In this document: positions 10,130-18,314 of the stretch, in pieces
How the letters are laid out: each line of letters opens with the position of its first letter
Numbering within the stretch: position 1 is the first letter of the stretch
DNA from: Bacteroidota bacterium
Lineage (GTDB): Bacteria; Bacteroidota; Bacteroidia; Chitinophagales; Chitinophagaceae
Direction: 5' to 3'
Assembly: GCA_018266775.1 (NCBI GenBank)
Contig: JAFDZS010000011.1
Location: 1 to 64,000 of the forward strand
Length of the DNA: 64,000 nucleotides
Notes under the pieces: generated by a model
Seen by the model: only the letters and a program-made list of their open reading frames with translations
The model's database searches: none
Told to the model about the DNA's origin: nothing
Position numbers and translations under genes: made by a program

Positions 10130-11710
10130 ATGTTTCAGATAAAAAAAATAAGTTTGGTGGTGATGGCGGCGCTGGCTGTTGCCGGTTGCAAGAAGTCGTT
10201 TACGGACAGGGCTTCGCTGGATTCCACCACATTAGACAATTATTATAACACCAAAGAAGAAGTACGTGGTTTAACCAGTACGCTGTATGGTGTGCCCTGG
10301 CGCAACTTTGAAGAGCGTGCATGGGATGCCGTTGGTGATGTGATGGGCGGCAACGAACTGGCTACTTATGATGCCAACTACGGCCCATTTTCCAACTTTA
10401 CTTTTTCTGCCAACTCCACAGCCATTGCAGATGCCTGGGCATCGTTGTATAAAATTGGCGGCTGGACGAGTGAATATGTAAACGCCCTGCAACTGAAATT
10501 ACAGAAAGGCGGCAACCCGGATTTTATTAATCCCGCTATAGCAGAATGCCATTTCTTTAAAGGCGTGGTGTATTTCTATGCTGCACGTATGTGGGGCGAT
10601 GCACCTATCATCAATCAGCCCGGTGAAACCATACTGGGCGGCAACTTTAATATTCCGCGGTATTACCAGGAAGATGTTTTACGTTTTGCTTTGAATGAAT
10701 TTAAAGCCGCTGAAACTGGTTTACCCACCACAGATGAACCCGGCCGTGTTACCTCGTGGGCAGCCAAAGGCATGATGGCTAAATTATACCTTTACCGCGG
10801 TGTTTATGACAGTGCCAAAATCAAAGCGCAGGAAGTCATGAATTCCGGGCAATATGACCTGTTTCCTGATTATGCAGGCCTGTTCAATTCTGCCGCCAAT
10901 AACAACAATATCGAATGCCTGTTTTCTTTACAGCACCAGGCCACACAAAACCCTTATGGCTCCGGCAACCTGAAAGCCAAAGACCGCGGCCCCGGCAGTT
11001 TACAAACCAGTGAAGCGGATTATTATGGAGGTGTGTTCTTTCCTTCCATCGACCTGGTACGGGCTTACGAAACCGGGGATAAAAGAAAAGCAGGCTCCCT
11101 GATAGAACCGGGATGGAAAATGCCGAACTGGAAACCGCAGCGCAATGGCCTGTCGTCTTACAACGCATTTATGGCCAATGGTTTCGTATATGATTCTACG
11201 TTAGCCACCAATGATGGCGGCACCGCCAATAATGATGTAAACGCTTATATTGCCAAATATGTAGTGGGACCCGGTAAAACTTATGGCGGTGATTATATAG
11301 ATGGGCACCAGAGCAGTGGTTTAAACTTACCCATTTTACGCTATGCAGATGTATTGCTGATTTATGCTGAAGCGGTATTGGGTACAGGCGCCTCCACCAG
11401 TGACGGTACTGCACTGGCCGCATTGAATAAAGTAAGGGCCAGGGCAGGGCTTGCAGCGAAAGTATCTTTTACCAAAGATGATATACTGCATGAAAGAAGA
11501 GTGGAATTTGCTTTTGAAGGCGATTACTGGTTTGATATACAACGCCAGGGTTTTGCCAAAGCCAAACAAATGGTGGAAGCGCAGGACAGGGGCAGTAAAT
11601 GGGGTGCAAAATTTGTAACCTTCAACCAGTCATTCCTGTATTTGCCTATACCGGCAGGCGAAGTATTACAGGATCCTGAATTAGGCAAACCACCTGTACA
11701 TTATTATTAA
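10130..11710 (+). CDS. SusD/RagB-family glycan-binding lipoprotein
   Basis: A 526-residue surface lipoprotein. The ATG at 10130 is preferred over an upstream in-frame TTG at 10106 that abuts the SusC stop, because it gives a normal lipoprotein signal peptide ending in LAVAGC. Typical SusD features include the N-terminal DRASLDSTTLDNYYNTKEE segment, the TPR-like helical region with FFKGVVYFYAARMWGDAPII, and the C-terminal RxFDIQRQG/FLPIPAGEVLQDPEL block. It forms the lid of the SusC channel in known systems and captures oligosaccharides. Its ligand is expected to match the downstream mannan enzymes. Confidence 0.95.
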   Translation: MFQIKKISLVVMAALAVAGCKKSFTDRASLDSTTLDNYYNTKEEVRGLTSTLYGVPWRNFEERAWDAVGDVMGGNELATYDANYGPFSNFTFSANSTAIADAWASLYKIGGWTSEYVNALQLKLQKGGNPDFINPAIAECHFFKGVVYFYAARMWGDAPIINQPGETILGGNFNIPRYYQEDVLRFALNEFKAAETGLPTTDEPGRVTSWAAKGMMAKLYLYRGVYDSAKIKAQEVMNSGQYDLFPDYAGLFNSAANNNNIECLFSLQHQATQNPYGSGNLKAKDRGPGSLQTSEADYYGGVFFPSIDLVRAYETGDKRKAGSLIEPGWKMPNWKPQRNGLSSYNAFMANGFVYDSTLATNDGGTANNDVNAYIAKYVVGPGKTYGGDYIDGHQSSGLNLPILRYADVLLIYAEAVLGTGASTSDGTALAALNKVRARAGLAAKVSFTKDDILHERRVEFAFEGDYWFDIQRQGFAKAKQMVEAQDRGSKWGAKFVTFNQSFLYLPIPAGEVLQDPELGKPPVHYY

Positions 11711-11743
11711 CAGCAACTATTCTGCAACATAAAAAAATGAGTT

Positions 11744-12781
11744 ATGCAAAAGATAACAGTTAAAATAACCTCTTTATTGCTGCTGCCATCCATACTCCTC
11801 ATCACCATGATGGCGTCGTGTAAAAAAGATACGGATGGCACCCCGCAATACAAAGCCAGCGGCACCATGACGGGAAGTTTAGATTCCACGCAGGGTTCTG
11901 CAAGAACCGTACTTACGTTAACGGGTAATGGATTAGGCAAGATTGCCACTATCTTGTTTGAAAAAGACAGTGTGAATGCACCATTTCTTGCCACGCTGAA
12001 CACGGAAACTGCACTGATCTTCCAGGTACCCGATGCGGCTTCCGGCGGACAACAGAATATTAAGTTCACCAATATTAATGGCGTAACGCTTGAAGTGGGA
12101 TTTAAAGTGATAGCCCTTGCTGCCGTCAATAAATTATCCACTACAGAAGCACAGGCCGGTGACCTTATTACTATAACCGGCAACAATTTTAACGATGTAA
12201 CCACAGTGGTCGTCAACAGCACCGGCGATGCGGTACAGGTGATCTCCAAAACCAAAACACAAATGGTGGTGAAGATGCCCGTTACCAATGCAGAGCGTGT
12301 GGCATTTAAAATTACGAATGCATCAGGCACTTCTGTTTCTGCATTAGATGTGGTGAATGTAAACAAAGCATTTACCGTGTACAGCGATCAGTATGACAAC
12401 AATTTTCAAAACTGGGGCTGGGGCGGCGATTATAATGGCAGTACTACGGCTGACCGTATTGCTGGTGTAAACAGTATGGTGGCAGCCTTTGATCCTAACG
12501 GTGCATGGGGTGGTTTGCAAATTGGCAATGGCAACTTAACTGTAACAGGCAAAAAATATTTTTCTTTCTGGGTTAAAGGTGCAGACGCTGATAAACAAAT
12601 TCAGTTTAACCTGAACTGGGGCTCCTGGAAAGTCATTACGGTTCCTGCAGGGAAATGGACGTATTATGAATACACCATGTCTACCGATTTCCCTGGTGTA
12701 AGCACCATCAATTTTGTCGTGTTTCAAATGTTTGATGCCGGTAAAACAGTATTGTTCGACGACATCATGTTTCATAATTAG
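11744..12781 (+). CDS. IPT/TIG-domain surface glycan-binding lipoprotein
   Basis: A 345-residue lipoprotein (signal peptide ending in MMASC). Two immunoglobulin-like IPT/TIG domains are suggested by GTARTVLTLTGNGLGKIATI-like and QAGDLITITGNNFNDVTTV segments (about 45-120 and 125-205). They are followed by a C-terminal beta-rich region (about 210-345) that looks like a carbohydrate-binding module, rich in Trp (NWGWGG, WGSWK, GKWTYYEY). It follows SusD by 33 bp in the same direction. In known loci this position is taken by the surface glycan-binding protein that holds long polysaccharide chains at the cell surface. Confidence 0.82.
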   Translation: MQKITVKITSLLLLPSILLITMMASCKKDTDGTPQYKASGTMTGSLDSTQGSARTVLTLTGNGLGKIATILFEKDSVNAPFLATLNTETALIFQVPDAASGGQQNIKFTNINGVTLEVGFKVIALAAVNKLSTTEAQAGDLITITGNNFNDVTTVVVNSTGDAVQVISKTKTQMVVKMPVTNAERVAFKITNASGTSVSALDVVNVNKAFTVYSDQYDNNFQNWGWGGDYNGSTTADRIAGVNSMVAAFDPNGAWGGLQIGNGNLTVTGKKYFSFWVKGADADKQIQFNLNWGSWKVITVPAGKWTYYEYTMSTDFPGVSTINFVVFQMFDAGKTVLFDDIMFHN

Positions 12782-12796
12782 TAGTTAATCGTTACC

Positions 12797-12827
12797 ACCG
12801 TTTCCGGCGTTGCCGGGAACGGTTTTT
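12797..12827 (+). terminator. Strong terminator between glycan-binding protein and GH26
   Basis: ACCGTTTCCGGC pairs with GCCGGGAACGGT (11 of 12 Watson-Crick or wobble) around a 3-base loop and is followed directly by TTTT. It begins 15 bases after the stop codon and separates the transport genes from the hydrolase genes. Confidence 0.8.
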
Positions 12828-12872
12828 ACCGCTGATTACCCTGCTGCCTGATGGTGGTTGAAAAGAAATTGT

Positions 12873-14393
12873 ATGAATACATTATCACGATTGTTTTACG
12901 GGAGAATGGGTCGGGGCGCTTCAAGCGACCTGACCAATAACAGACGGTTCCGGATTCATGGTCAGACGGGATCGTCAGACCATGTGAAAAATCGGGGCGC
13001 TGCAAGCGACCTGAACAATTGTGGAAGATTGTGTGTTCATGGTCAGACGGGGGCGTCAGACCATGTGAAAAATCGGGGCGCTGCAAGCGACCTGAACAAT
13101 TATGAAAGATTGCGTTTTCATGGTCAGACGGGATCGTCAGACCATGTGAAAGATCGGGATGCTTCAAGCTGCCTGAACGATTGTGGAAGATTGCGTGTTC
13201 ATGGTCAGACGGGGACGTCAGACCATGTGCGAGGCCTGGGCGCTCAAAGCTGCCTGAACGCTGCAAAAATATTCGCTTGTGCTTTATTGTTAGTTTCTAT
13301 CAGCTTCAATCTGTGTGCACAGCAACAAATTTCTGATGCCGCTGCAACAAAACAAACTGCGGCATTGTTTAAAAATCTTGATGTGCTGCGCAGAACCGGC
13401 TATATGATCGGCCACCAGGACGACCTGGCATATGGTGTAAACTGGCGGTATAAAAAAGACAGCAGCGATATAAAAAATGTTTGTGGTGATTATCCCGCTG
13501 TATACGGCTGGGACCTGGGTGGTATTGAACGGCCCAATAATGCAAATGATATTGATGGTGTACCGTTCAGCAAAATGAAAGGCTTTATCAAAGATGCTTA
13601 TCAGCGTGGAGGAGTAATCACCTTCAGCTGGCATGCCGATAATCCGGCAGGCGGAACCAAGGGAGCGTGGGACACTATCGCAGGAACAGTACGATCCATT
13701 TTACCGGGAGGAGAAAACCATGCGAAGTATAAAGAATGGCTGGACAAAGTGGCTGGGTTCCTCAGTTCTTTAAAAGGGAAAAATGGCGAAGCGATTCCCA
13801 TCATTTTCCGGCCCTTTCATGAATTAACCGGCACCTGGTTTTGGTGGGGCAAAAATGTTTGCACAGCCGATGAATTTAAAATACTGTTCAGGTTTGTGGT
13901 GTACTACCTTCGCACAGAGAAACAACTGCACAACCTCATCATCCAGTATAATGCAGGAGATAATTTTCAAACCATAGATGAATTTATGGAACGCTACCCC
14001 GGTGATGATGTAGTGGATATGATGAGCTGCGACATTTACCAGTACGATGATCCGCAAACCAGCAACTGGTTCATTCAGCATGTACAGCAATGCCTGAAGA
14101 TTGTTGACAGTGCAGCAGCCGCACACCACAAAATACCTGCCTTTGGTGAAACCGGTTACGAAGCCATACCGTATGCAAAATGGTGGACACAAACTTTAAA
14201 CAAAGCAATCGGTAATATACCCATCAGTTATGTATTGCTGTGGCGCAACCACGGCTATGCACAATGGGCAAAAAAGATGCACTATTATGCACCGTTTCCG
14301 GGGCAAATCAGTGCAGCTGATTTTACAGACTTCTGCAAACAACCCAATACGTTATTGGAAAAAGATGTTGCAGCAGAAAAAATATATGAATAA
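12873..14393 (+). CDS. GH26 endo-beta-mannanase with repeat-encoded N-terminus
   Basis: The catalytic part is a glycoside hydrolase family 26 barrel that cleaves beta-1,4-mannan. From the ATG at 12873, the acid/base is E317 in RPFHELTG and the nucleophile is E426 in FGETGYE. The signal peptide (hydrophobic core about 132-147, ending LCAQ) does not lie at the N-terminus. It is preceded by about 130 residues encoded by four 81-bp direct repeats, each translating as an HGQTGSSDH-type 27-residue unit. Two readings are possible: the repeats are translated, or translation starts at the GTG at 13227, right after the last palindrome, which gives a normal signal peptide (MRGLGAQSCLNAAKIF). The second seems more natural for export; the first is supported by the fully open frame. 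Overall function is firm, the start is not. Confidence 0.9.
   Translation: MNTLSRLFYGRMGRGASSDLTNNRRFRIHGQTGSSDHVKNRGAASDLNNCGRLCVHGQTGASDHVKNRGAASDLNNYERLRFHGQTGSSDHVKDRDASSCLNDCGRLRVHGQTGTSDHVRGLGAQSCLNAAKIFACALLLVSISFNLCAQQQISDAAATKQTAALFKNLDVLRRTGYMIGHQDDLAYGVNWRYKKDSSDIKNVCGDYPAVYGWDLGGIERPNNANDIDGVPFSKMKGFIKDAYQRGGVITFSWHADNPAGGTKGAWDTIAGTVRSILPGGENHAKYKEWLDKVAGFLSSLKGKNGEAIPIIFRPFHELTGTWFWWGKNVCTADEFKILFRFVVYYLRTEKQLHNLIIQYNAGDNFQTIDEFMERYPGDDVVDMMSCDIYQYDDPQTSNWFIQHVQQCLKIVDSAAAAHHKIPAFGETGYEAIPYAKWWTQTLNKAIGNIPISYVLLWRNHGYAQWAKKMHYYAPFPGQISAADFTDFCKQPNTLLEKDVAAEKIYE
12911..13260 (+). repeat. 81-bp direct repeat array with embedded 26-bp palindromes
   Basis: Four palindrome cores lie at 12958-12983, 13039-13064, 13120-13145 and 13201-13226, exactly 81 bp apart. 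Between them is a second conserved block (CGGGGCGCTGCAAGCGAC-type) that recurs five times. Because 81 is a multiple of three, all copies stay in one reading frame; the opposite strand is also open. Confidence 0.95.
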
Positions 14394-14405
14394 AATAACA
14401 GTACA

Positions 14406-15605
14406 ATGACGAACGGAATTTTTTATACCCGGCTGGCAGCATTGGAAAAAGAGCATGAGGAGCTGCTGCAGCAACCCAACAGGATAGCAGGTATTGGAAA
14501 TGGTGTATTTGAAAGATACCAAAACCCTGTACTAACAGCATCGCATACACCTTTGAACTGGCGTTACGACATGGATGAAGAAACAAACCCGTTTTTAATG
14601 GAACGCTTTGGCATCAATGCCGTATTTAATGCAGGAGCAATGAAATGGAATGGCAAATATATTATGGTGGCCAGGGTGGAAGGATCGGACCGTAAATCAT
14701 TTTTTGCCATTGCGGAAAGTGATAATGGTATTGACAATTTCCGGTTCAGGGATTACCCTTTATATATTCCTGAAACTACCGCGCCCGACACCAATATTTA
14801 TGACATGCGGCTGGTGCAGCATGAAGATGGATGGATCTACGGCATCTTCTGCACGGAACGCCGCGATCCTTCAGCGCCGTTAAGTGATCAATCGGCAGCC
14901 ATAGCACAATGCGGCATCGTACGTACCAAAGATTTGGTGCAATGGGAGCGCTTACCCGATTTAAAAACCAATTCTCCCCAGCAACGTAACGTAGTTATTC
15001 ATCCGGAATTTATACAGGGAAAATATGGCTTCTACACCAGGCCTCAGGATAGTTTTATTGAAGCAGGTAATGGAGGCGGCATTGGTTTTGGATTGAGCAA
15101 CACGATGGAGCGTGCCGAAGTATTGCATGAAGTGATCATTGACCCCAAAAAATACCATACCGTATATGAAATGAAAAACGGCATTGGCCCTGCACCCATT
15201 AAAACGCATAAAGGCTGGCTGCACATGGCACACGGCGTACGCAATACGGCGGCGGGCCTGCGTTATGTACTGTACCTGTTTATGACCGCGCTGGATGATG
15301 TGGCAAATGTGATTTATAAACCCGCAGGCTATTTTTTGGCGCCTGAGGGAGCGGAATGTATTGGCGATGTATCGAACGTGGTATTCTGTAATGGATGGAT
15401 TGCTGATGACGATGGCACTGTGTTTATTTATTATGCATCATCAGACAGCCGGATGCATGTAGCCACCAGCAGTATTGAGCGGTTGGTGGATTATGTGATG
15501 AACACCCCGCAGGATGGTTTCCGCAGTGCTGCTTCTGTAGCAACCATCACTAAACTGATTGATAAGAATATGGATGAATCTTTAATTAAAGTAGATAAAA
15601 AATAA
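14406..15605 (+). CDS. GH130 beta-1,4-mannosyl-glucose phosphorylase
   Basis: A 399-residue cytoplasmic enzyme of glycoside hydrolase family 130, subfamily 1 by resemblance. Characterised relatives phosphorolyse 4-O-beta-mannosyl-glucose to mannose-1-phosphate and glucose. D133 in the NIYDMRLV motif matches the catalytic aspartate of the Bacteroides enzyme, and the N-terminal RYQNPVLTASHTPLNWRYD and late TVFIYYASSDSRMHVATSS are typical. It follows the GH26 gene by 12 bp, which fits intracellular processing of imported manno-oligosaccharides. The cellobiose/mannobiose 2-epimerase that usually supplies its substrate is not in the window, so either it lies elsewhere or the enzyme acts on glucomannan-derived disaccharides. 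Confidence 0.92.
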   Translation: MTNGIFYTRLAALEKEHEELLQQPNRIAGIGNGVFERYQNPVLTASHTPLNWRYDMDEETNPFLMERFGINAVFNAGAMKWNGKYIMVARVEGSDRKSFFAIAESDNGIDNFRFRDYPLYIPETTAPDTNIYDMRLVQHEDGWIYGIFCTERRDPSAPLSDQSAAIAQCGIVRTKDLVQWERLPDLKTNSPQQRNVVIHPEFIQGKYGFYTRPQDSFIEAGNGGGIGFGLSNTMERAEVLHEVIIDPKKYHTVYEMKNGIGPAPIKTHKGWLHMAHGVRNTAAGLRYVLYLFMTALDDVANVIYKPAGYFLAPEGAECIGDVSNVVFCNGWIADDDGTVFIYYASSDSRMHVATSSIERLVDYVMNTPQDGFRSAASVATITKLIDKNMDESLIKVDKK

Positions 15606-15626
15606 ATGCTTTCCTGAATATTTCCG

Positions 15627-17354
15627 ATGACACTAAAAATATTTTCCGTTGTGCTCTTGATAAACAGCCTGATTTGCTTTGCCCTGACAACAGTATCGTG
15701 CAAGAAAAGTAACAGTACCACACCGGTTACAGGAACCACAACTGATACCTCAGTCAAACCACAAACTGATCCGGCAACAGCAGCCACCATTGGCTTTTTT
15801 TTAGACGACTGGCAGCCACGAACATTTACGGTTCCCACCACTACACAAAGTACCAGTATTCCGCCCAGTACCGGTTTTACGGTAACGGTTGACCGAAGTA
15901 CGGTGATCACCAAAATACCCCGCAGTATTGCCGGTGCCAACAGCAACAGCTGGATGGGGCAAATGGTTACCGAAGCCAGCCTGCTGAATTATTTGCAAAA
16001 TCTCGATCCCCATATCATCCGTTTTCCTGGTGGCAGTATCAGCGATATTTATTTCTGGAATGCCACCAATGCCGCACCTTCAGATGCACCAGCCAACCTG
16101 GTTAATGCAGATGGTACTACTGCTGCCGCAGGTTATTGGTTTGGAAAAAATACCGGCAGCTGGACTTTATCACTGGATAATTATTATGCCATGCTGCAAA
16201 CCACCGGAAGCCAGGGCATCATCACTATTAATTATGGTTATGCACGCTATGGAACAAGTGCTGATCCTGTTGCTGCAGCGGCGCATCTGGCGGCAGACTG
16301 GGTACGTTATGATAATGGCAGAACCAAATACTGGGAAATAGGCAATGAAAATTATGGCAACTGGGAAGCCGGGTACAGAATTGATTTAGCCAATAATCAT
16401 GATGGGCAGCCCACATTTATATCCGCAGCATTGTATGGGCAGCATTTTAAAGTATTTGCAGACAGTATGCGCAAAGCGGCGACTGCTATTGGTAAAGCCA
16501 TTTACATTGGTGCAGTATCATCTGAGTCGGGCACCACATCAAGTACTTTGCAAAACGGCTGGAACCAGGGCATGATGACCGCCTCCAATACCACACCAGA
16601 TTTTTACGTGGTGCATAATTACTACACACCTTATAATGCAAACTCCACATCGGCAGAAATTTTGGCCACACCCCAACCTGTAAACGCATCTACCATTAAT
16701 TATGTCAAACAAAGTTTAACCACTGTTGGTTTATCTGCAAAACCTGTAGTACATGATGAATGGAATATGTTTGCAACGGGAAATAAGCAGGCGGTTTCCA
16801 ATGTCAGCGGTTTGTTTGCCGATCTGATCATTGGTGAATCCATCAAAAACCAATACGGCATGACCAACCGCTGGGACCTGGCCAATGCCTGGGACAATGG
16901 TAATGATCACGGTATGTTTAATAACGGAGATGAACCGGGCATTCCCAAGTGGAATCCGCGGCCATCATTTTATCACCAGTATTTCTTTCATCAATATTCC
17001 GGCGACAGAATGGTGAGTGCCACCAGTTCTGCTGCCGATCTGTTTGCTTATGGCACGTCATTCAGTTCGGGAGAAACAGGCGTGATCCTTATCAATACTT
17101 CCACCAATGACCGTGCAGTGGAAATACAATTTCAGAATTTTAAAATGGGTAACCGGTATTACTGGTATACACTCACCGGCGGCAGTGGCGAATTCAGCGG
17201 ACAAACGTATATCAATGGCACAGCACCCACCAACGCTGCCGGTGGCCCCTTAAATTATACCACGATTACACCTTATGCTGCTGCAACGGCAAACGGCATT
17301 AAAGTATATGTTCCTGCAAGGGGAGCAGTGTATTTAATGGCCGACAGAAAATAG
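15627..17354 (+). CDS. Lipoprotein glycoside hydrolase, GH51-like (clan A)
   Basis: A 575-residue exported lipoprotein (signal peptide ending TTVSC). After a Thr/Pro-rich linker (about 27-85), a clan-A barrel carries an IRFPGGS strand (132-137), a putative acid/base E241 in WEIGNENYGNWE, and a putative nucleophile E378 in VVHDEWNMF. These three motifs are those of GH51 alpha-L-arabinofuranosidases and related families. The C-terminal part (about 470-575) looks like the usual beta-sandwich. It is 21 bp behind the GH130 gene, so it probably removes side chains or cuts the same plant polysaccharide at the surface. A more distant clan-A family such as GH44 cannot be excluded. Confidence 0.75.
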   Translation: MTLKIFSVVLLINSLICFALTTVSCKKSNSTTPVTGTTTDTSVKPQTDPATAATIGFFLDDWQPRTFTVPTTTQSTSIPPSTGFTVTVDRSTVITKIPRSIAGANSNSWMGQMVTEASLLNYLQNLDPHIIRFPGGSISDIYFWNATNAAPSDAPANLVNADGTTAAAGYWFGKNTGSWTLSLDNYYAMLQTTGSQGIITINYGYARYGTSADPVAAAAHLAADWVRYDNGRTKYWEIGNENYGNWEAGYRIDLANNHDGQPTFISAALYGQHFKVFADSMRKAATAIGKAIYIGAVSSESGTTSSTLQNGWNQGMMTASNTTPDFYVVHNYYTPYNANSTSAEILATPQPVNASTINYVKQSLTTVGLSAKPVVHDEWNMFATGNKQAVSNVSGLFADLIIGESIKNQYGMTNRWDLANAWDNGNDHGMFNNGDEPGIPKWNPRPSFYHQYFFHQYSGDRMVSATSSAADLFAYGTSFSSGETGVILINTSTNDRAVEIQFQNFKMGNRYYWYTLTGGSGEFSGQTYINGTAPTNAAGGPLNYTTITPYAAATANGIKVYVPARGAVYLMADRK

Positions 17355-17388
17355 GAATGGGTAATCAGGAATTAGTTGAACAGGGTTT

Positions 17389-17434
17389 GATACTGGATAC
17401 TAGATACTGGATACTGGATACTGGATGCTGGATA
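17389..17434 (+). repeat. Heptanucleotide tandem repeat (GATACTG)n
   Basis: Six near-identical 7-bp units (four exact GATACTG, one GATACTA, one GATGCTG) plus a partial one lie between the GH51-like gene and the next gene. They sit inside a larger imperfect inverted repeat whose arms are GGTAATCAGGAATTAG (about 17360) and CTAATTCCCAATTACC (about 17464). Confidence 0.85.
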
Positions 17435-17564
17435 ATTGATTCCCGATAGTTGTTCATTAAGCCCTAATTCCCAATTACCAAATCCAAATTCCCAATTCCT
17501 GCTTCCGCAATCAACCCATTGCCAATAAACTAACTAACCAGTACCTCAAGTCCTCAATTTCCCG

Positions 17565-17572
17565 TAGGTTTG
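17565..17572 (+). promoter_or_regulatory. TAnnTTTG promoter box of secreted-protein gene
   Basis: TAGGTTTG matches the Bacteroidetes -7 consensus exactly and lies 15 bases before the ATG of the next gene. No good TTTG is found at the -33 position. Confidence 0.4.
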
Positions 17573-17587
17573 CAAAAAAATCAACAA

Positions 17588-18232
17588 ATGAAAAGAATAG
17601 CTGTTTTAGCATTATTGCTGTTGCCCTTTGTTACTATTAAAGCACAAACTGATTACAAAAAAAGAATTGTGGACAGCACCTGTTCCTGCCTGAACCAGAT
17701 ACCAGACCTTGATAAAAAATCGCAGGATGAACTGCAGGCCCTGATAGGCCAGTGCATGATGGAAAAATCACTGGATGATTTTATGACCCTTGCAAAAGAA
17801 CGCAATATTGAAATGACCGATATCGATGCCATGCAGAAATTGGGCGCTGAGATCGGTATTGACCTTGTAAAATCTGATTGTAAAGCCATGCAGGCCATTG
17901 TAAAAAGAATGGCAGACAACCAGCTTGGCCAGATGAACAACGGAAAGAATGATGTAAAAATTGATGTGGCCACCAAACCCGATACTAAAGTAACCAAAGG
18001 CGTTGTACAAAGTGTGGTCATGGGCGATTTTGTTTATGTAACGGTTTTATCAGGTACCAAACTTGTGGAACTGGTATGGAGCGATTACGTGGACAATGGA
18101 AATGATTATGCCAAAAACCTGGCTTCACTGAAAAGTAAAGAAATTGAATTCAACTATGTTGAAAAAGAAGTATACAGCATTAAAAGCAAAGCGTATAAAA
18201 CAGTAAAGATGATCACTTCGCTGAGCAAATAA
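17588..18232 (+). CDS. Exported protein of unknown function
   Basis: A 214-residue protein not recognised as a named family. The ATG at 17588 is chosen over an upstream TTG because it directly begins a signal peptide (MKRIAVLALLLLPFVTIKAQ). The first half is helical with spaced cysteines (CSCL, QCMMEK, SDCKAM). The second half (about 130-214) is predicted beta-rich, with GVVQSVVMGDFVYVTVLSG, and could be a small OB- or SH3-like fold. It is followed by its own terminator and lies apart from the glycan operon. Confidence 0.7.
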   Translation: MKRIAVLALLLLPFVTIKAQTDYKKRIVDSTCSCLNQIPDLDKKSQDELQALIGQCMMEKSLDDFMTLAKERNIEMTDIDAMQKLGAEIGIDLVKSDCKAMQAIVKRMADNQLGQMNNGKNDVKIDVATKPDTKVTKGVVQSVVMGDFVYVTVLSGTKLVELVWSDYVDNGNDYAKNLASLKSKEIEFNYVEKEVYSIKSKAYKTVKMITSLSK

Positions 18233-18257
18233 ATAAAAACATAAACTACGCTTTTAT

Positions 18258-18284
18258 AATAGCCCGTTCAAATGGGCTATTTTT
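18258..18284 (+). terminator. Rho-independent terminator
   Basis: AATAGCCC and GGGCTATT form an 8-bp stem around an 8-base loop followed by TTT, 26 bases after the stop codon of the exported protein. Confidence 0.85.
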
Positions 18285-18314
18285 GTACCCTAAACTCAAA
18301 TCTTATACATTATT

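Noticed and set aside
12826..13266. Minus-strand protein across the 81-bp array
   Set aside because: The frame is open only because the repeat period is divisible by three; it opposes the GH26 gene and shows no recognisable protein features.
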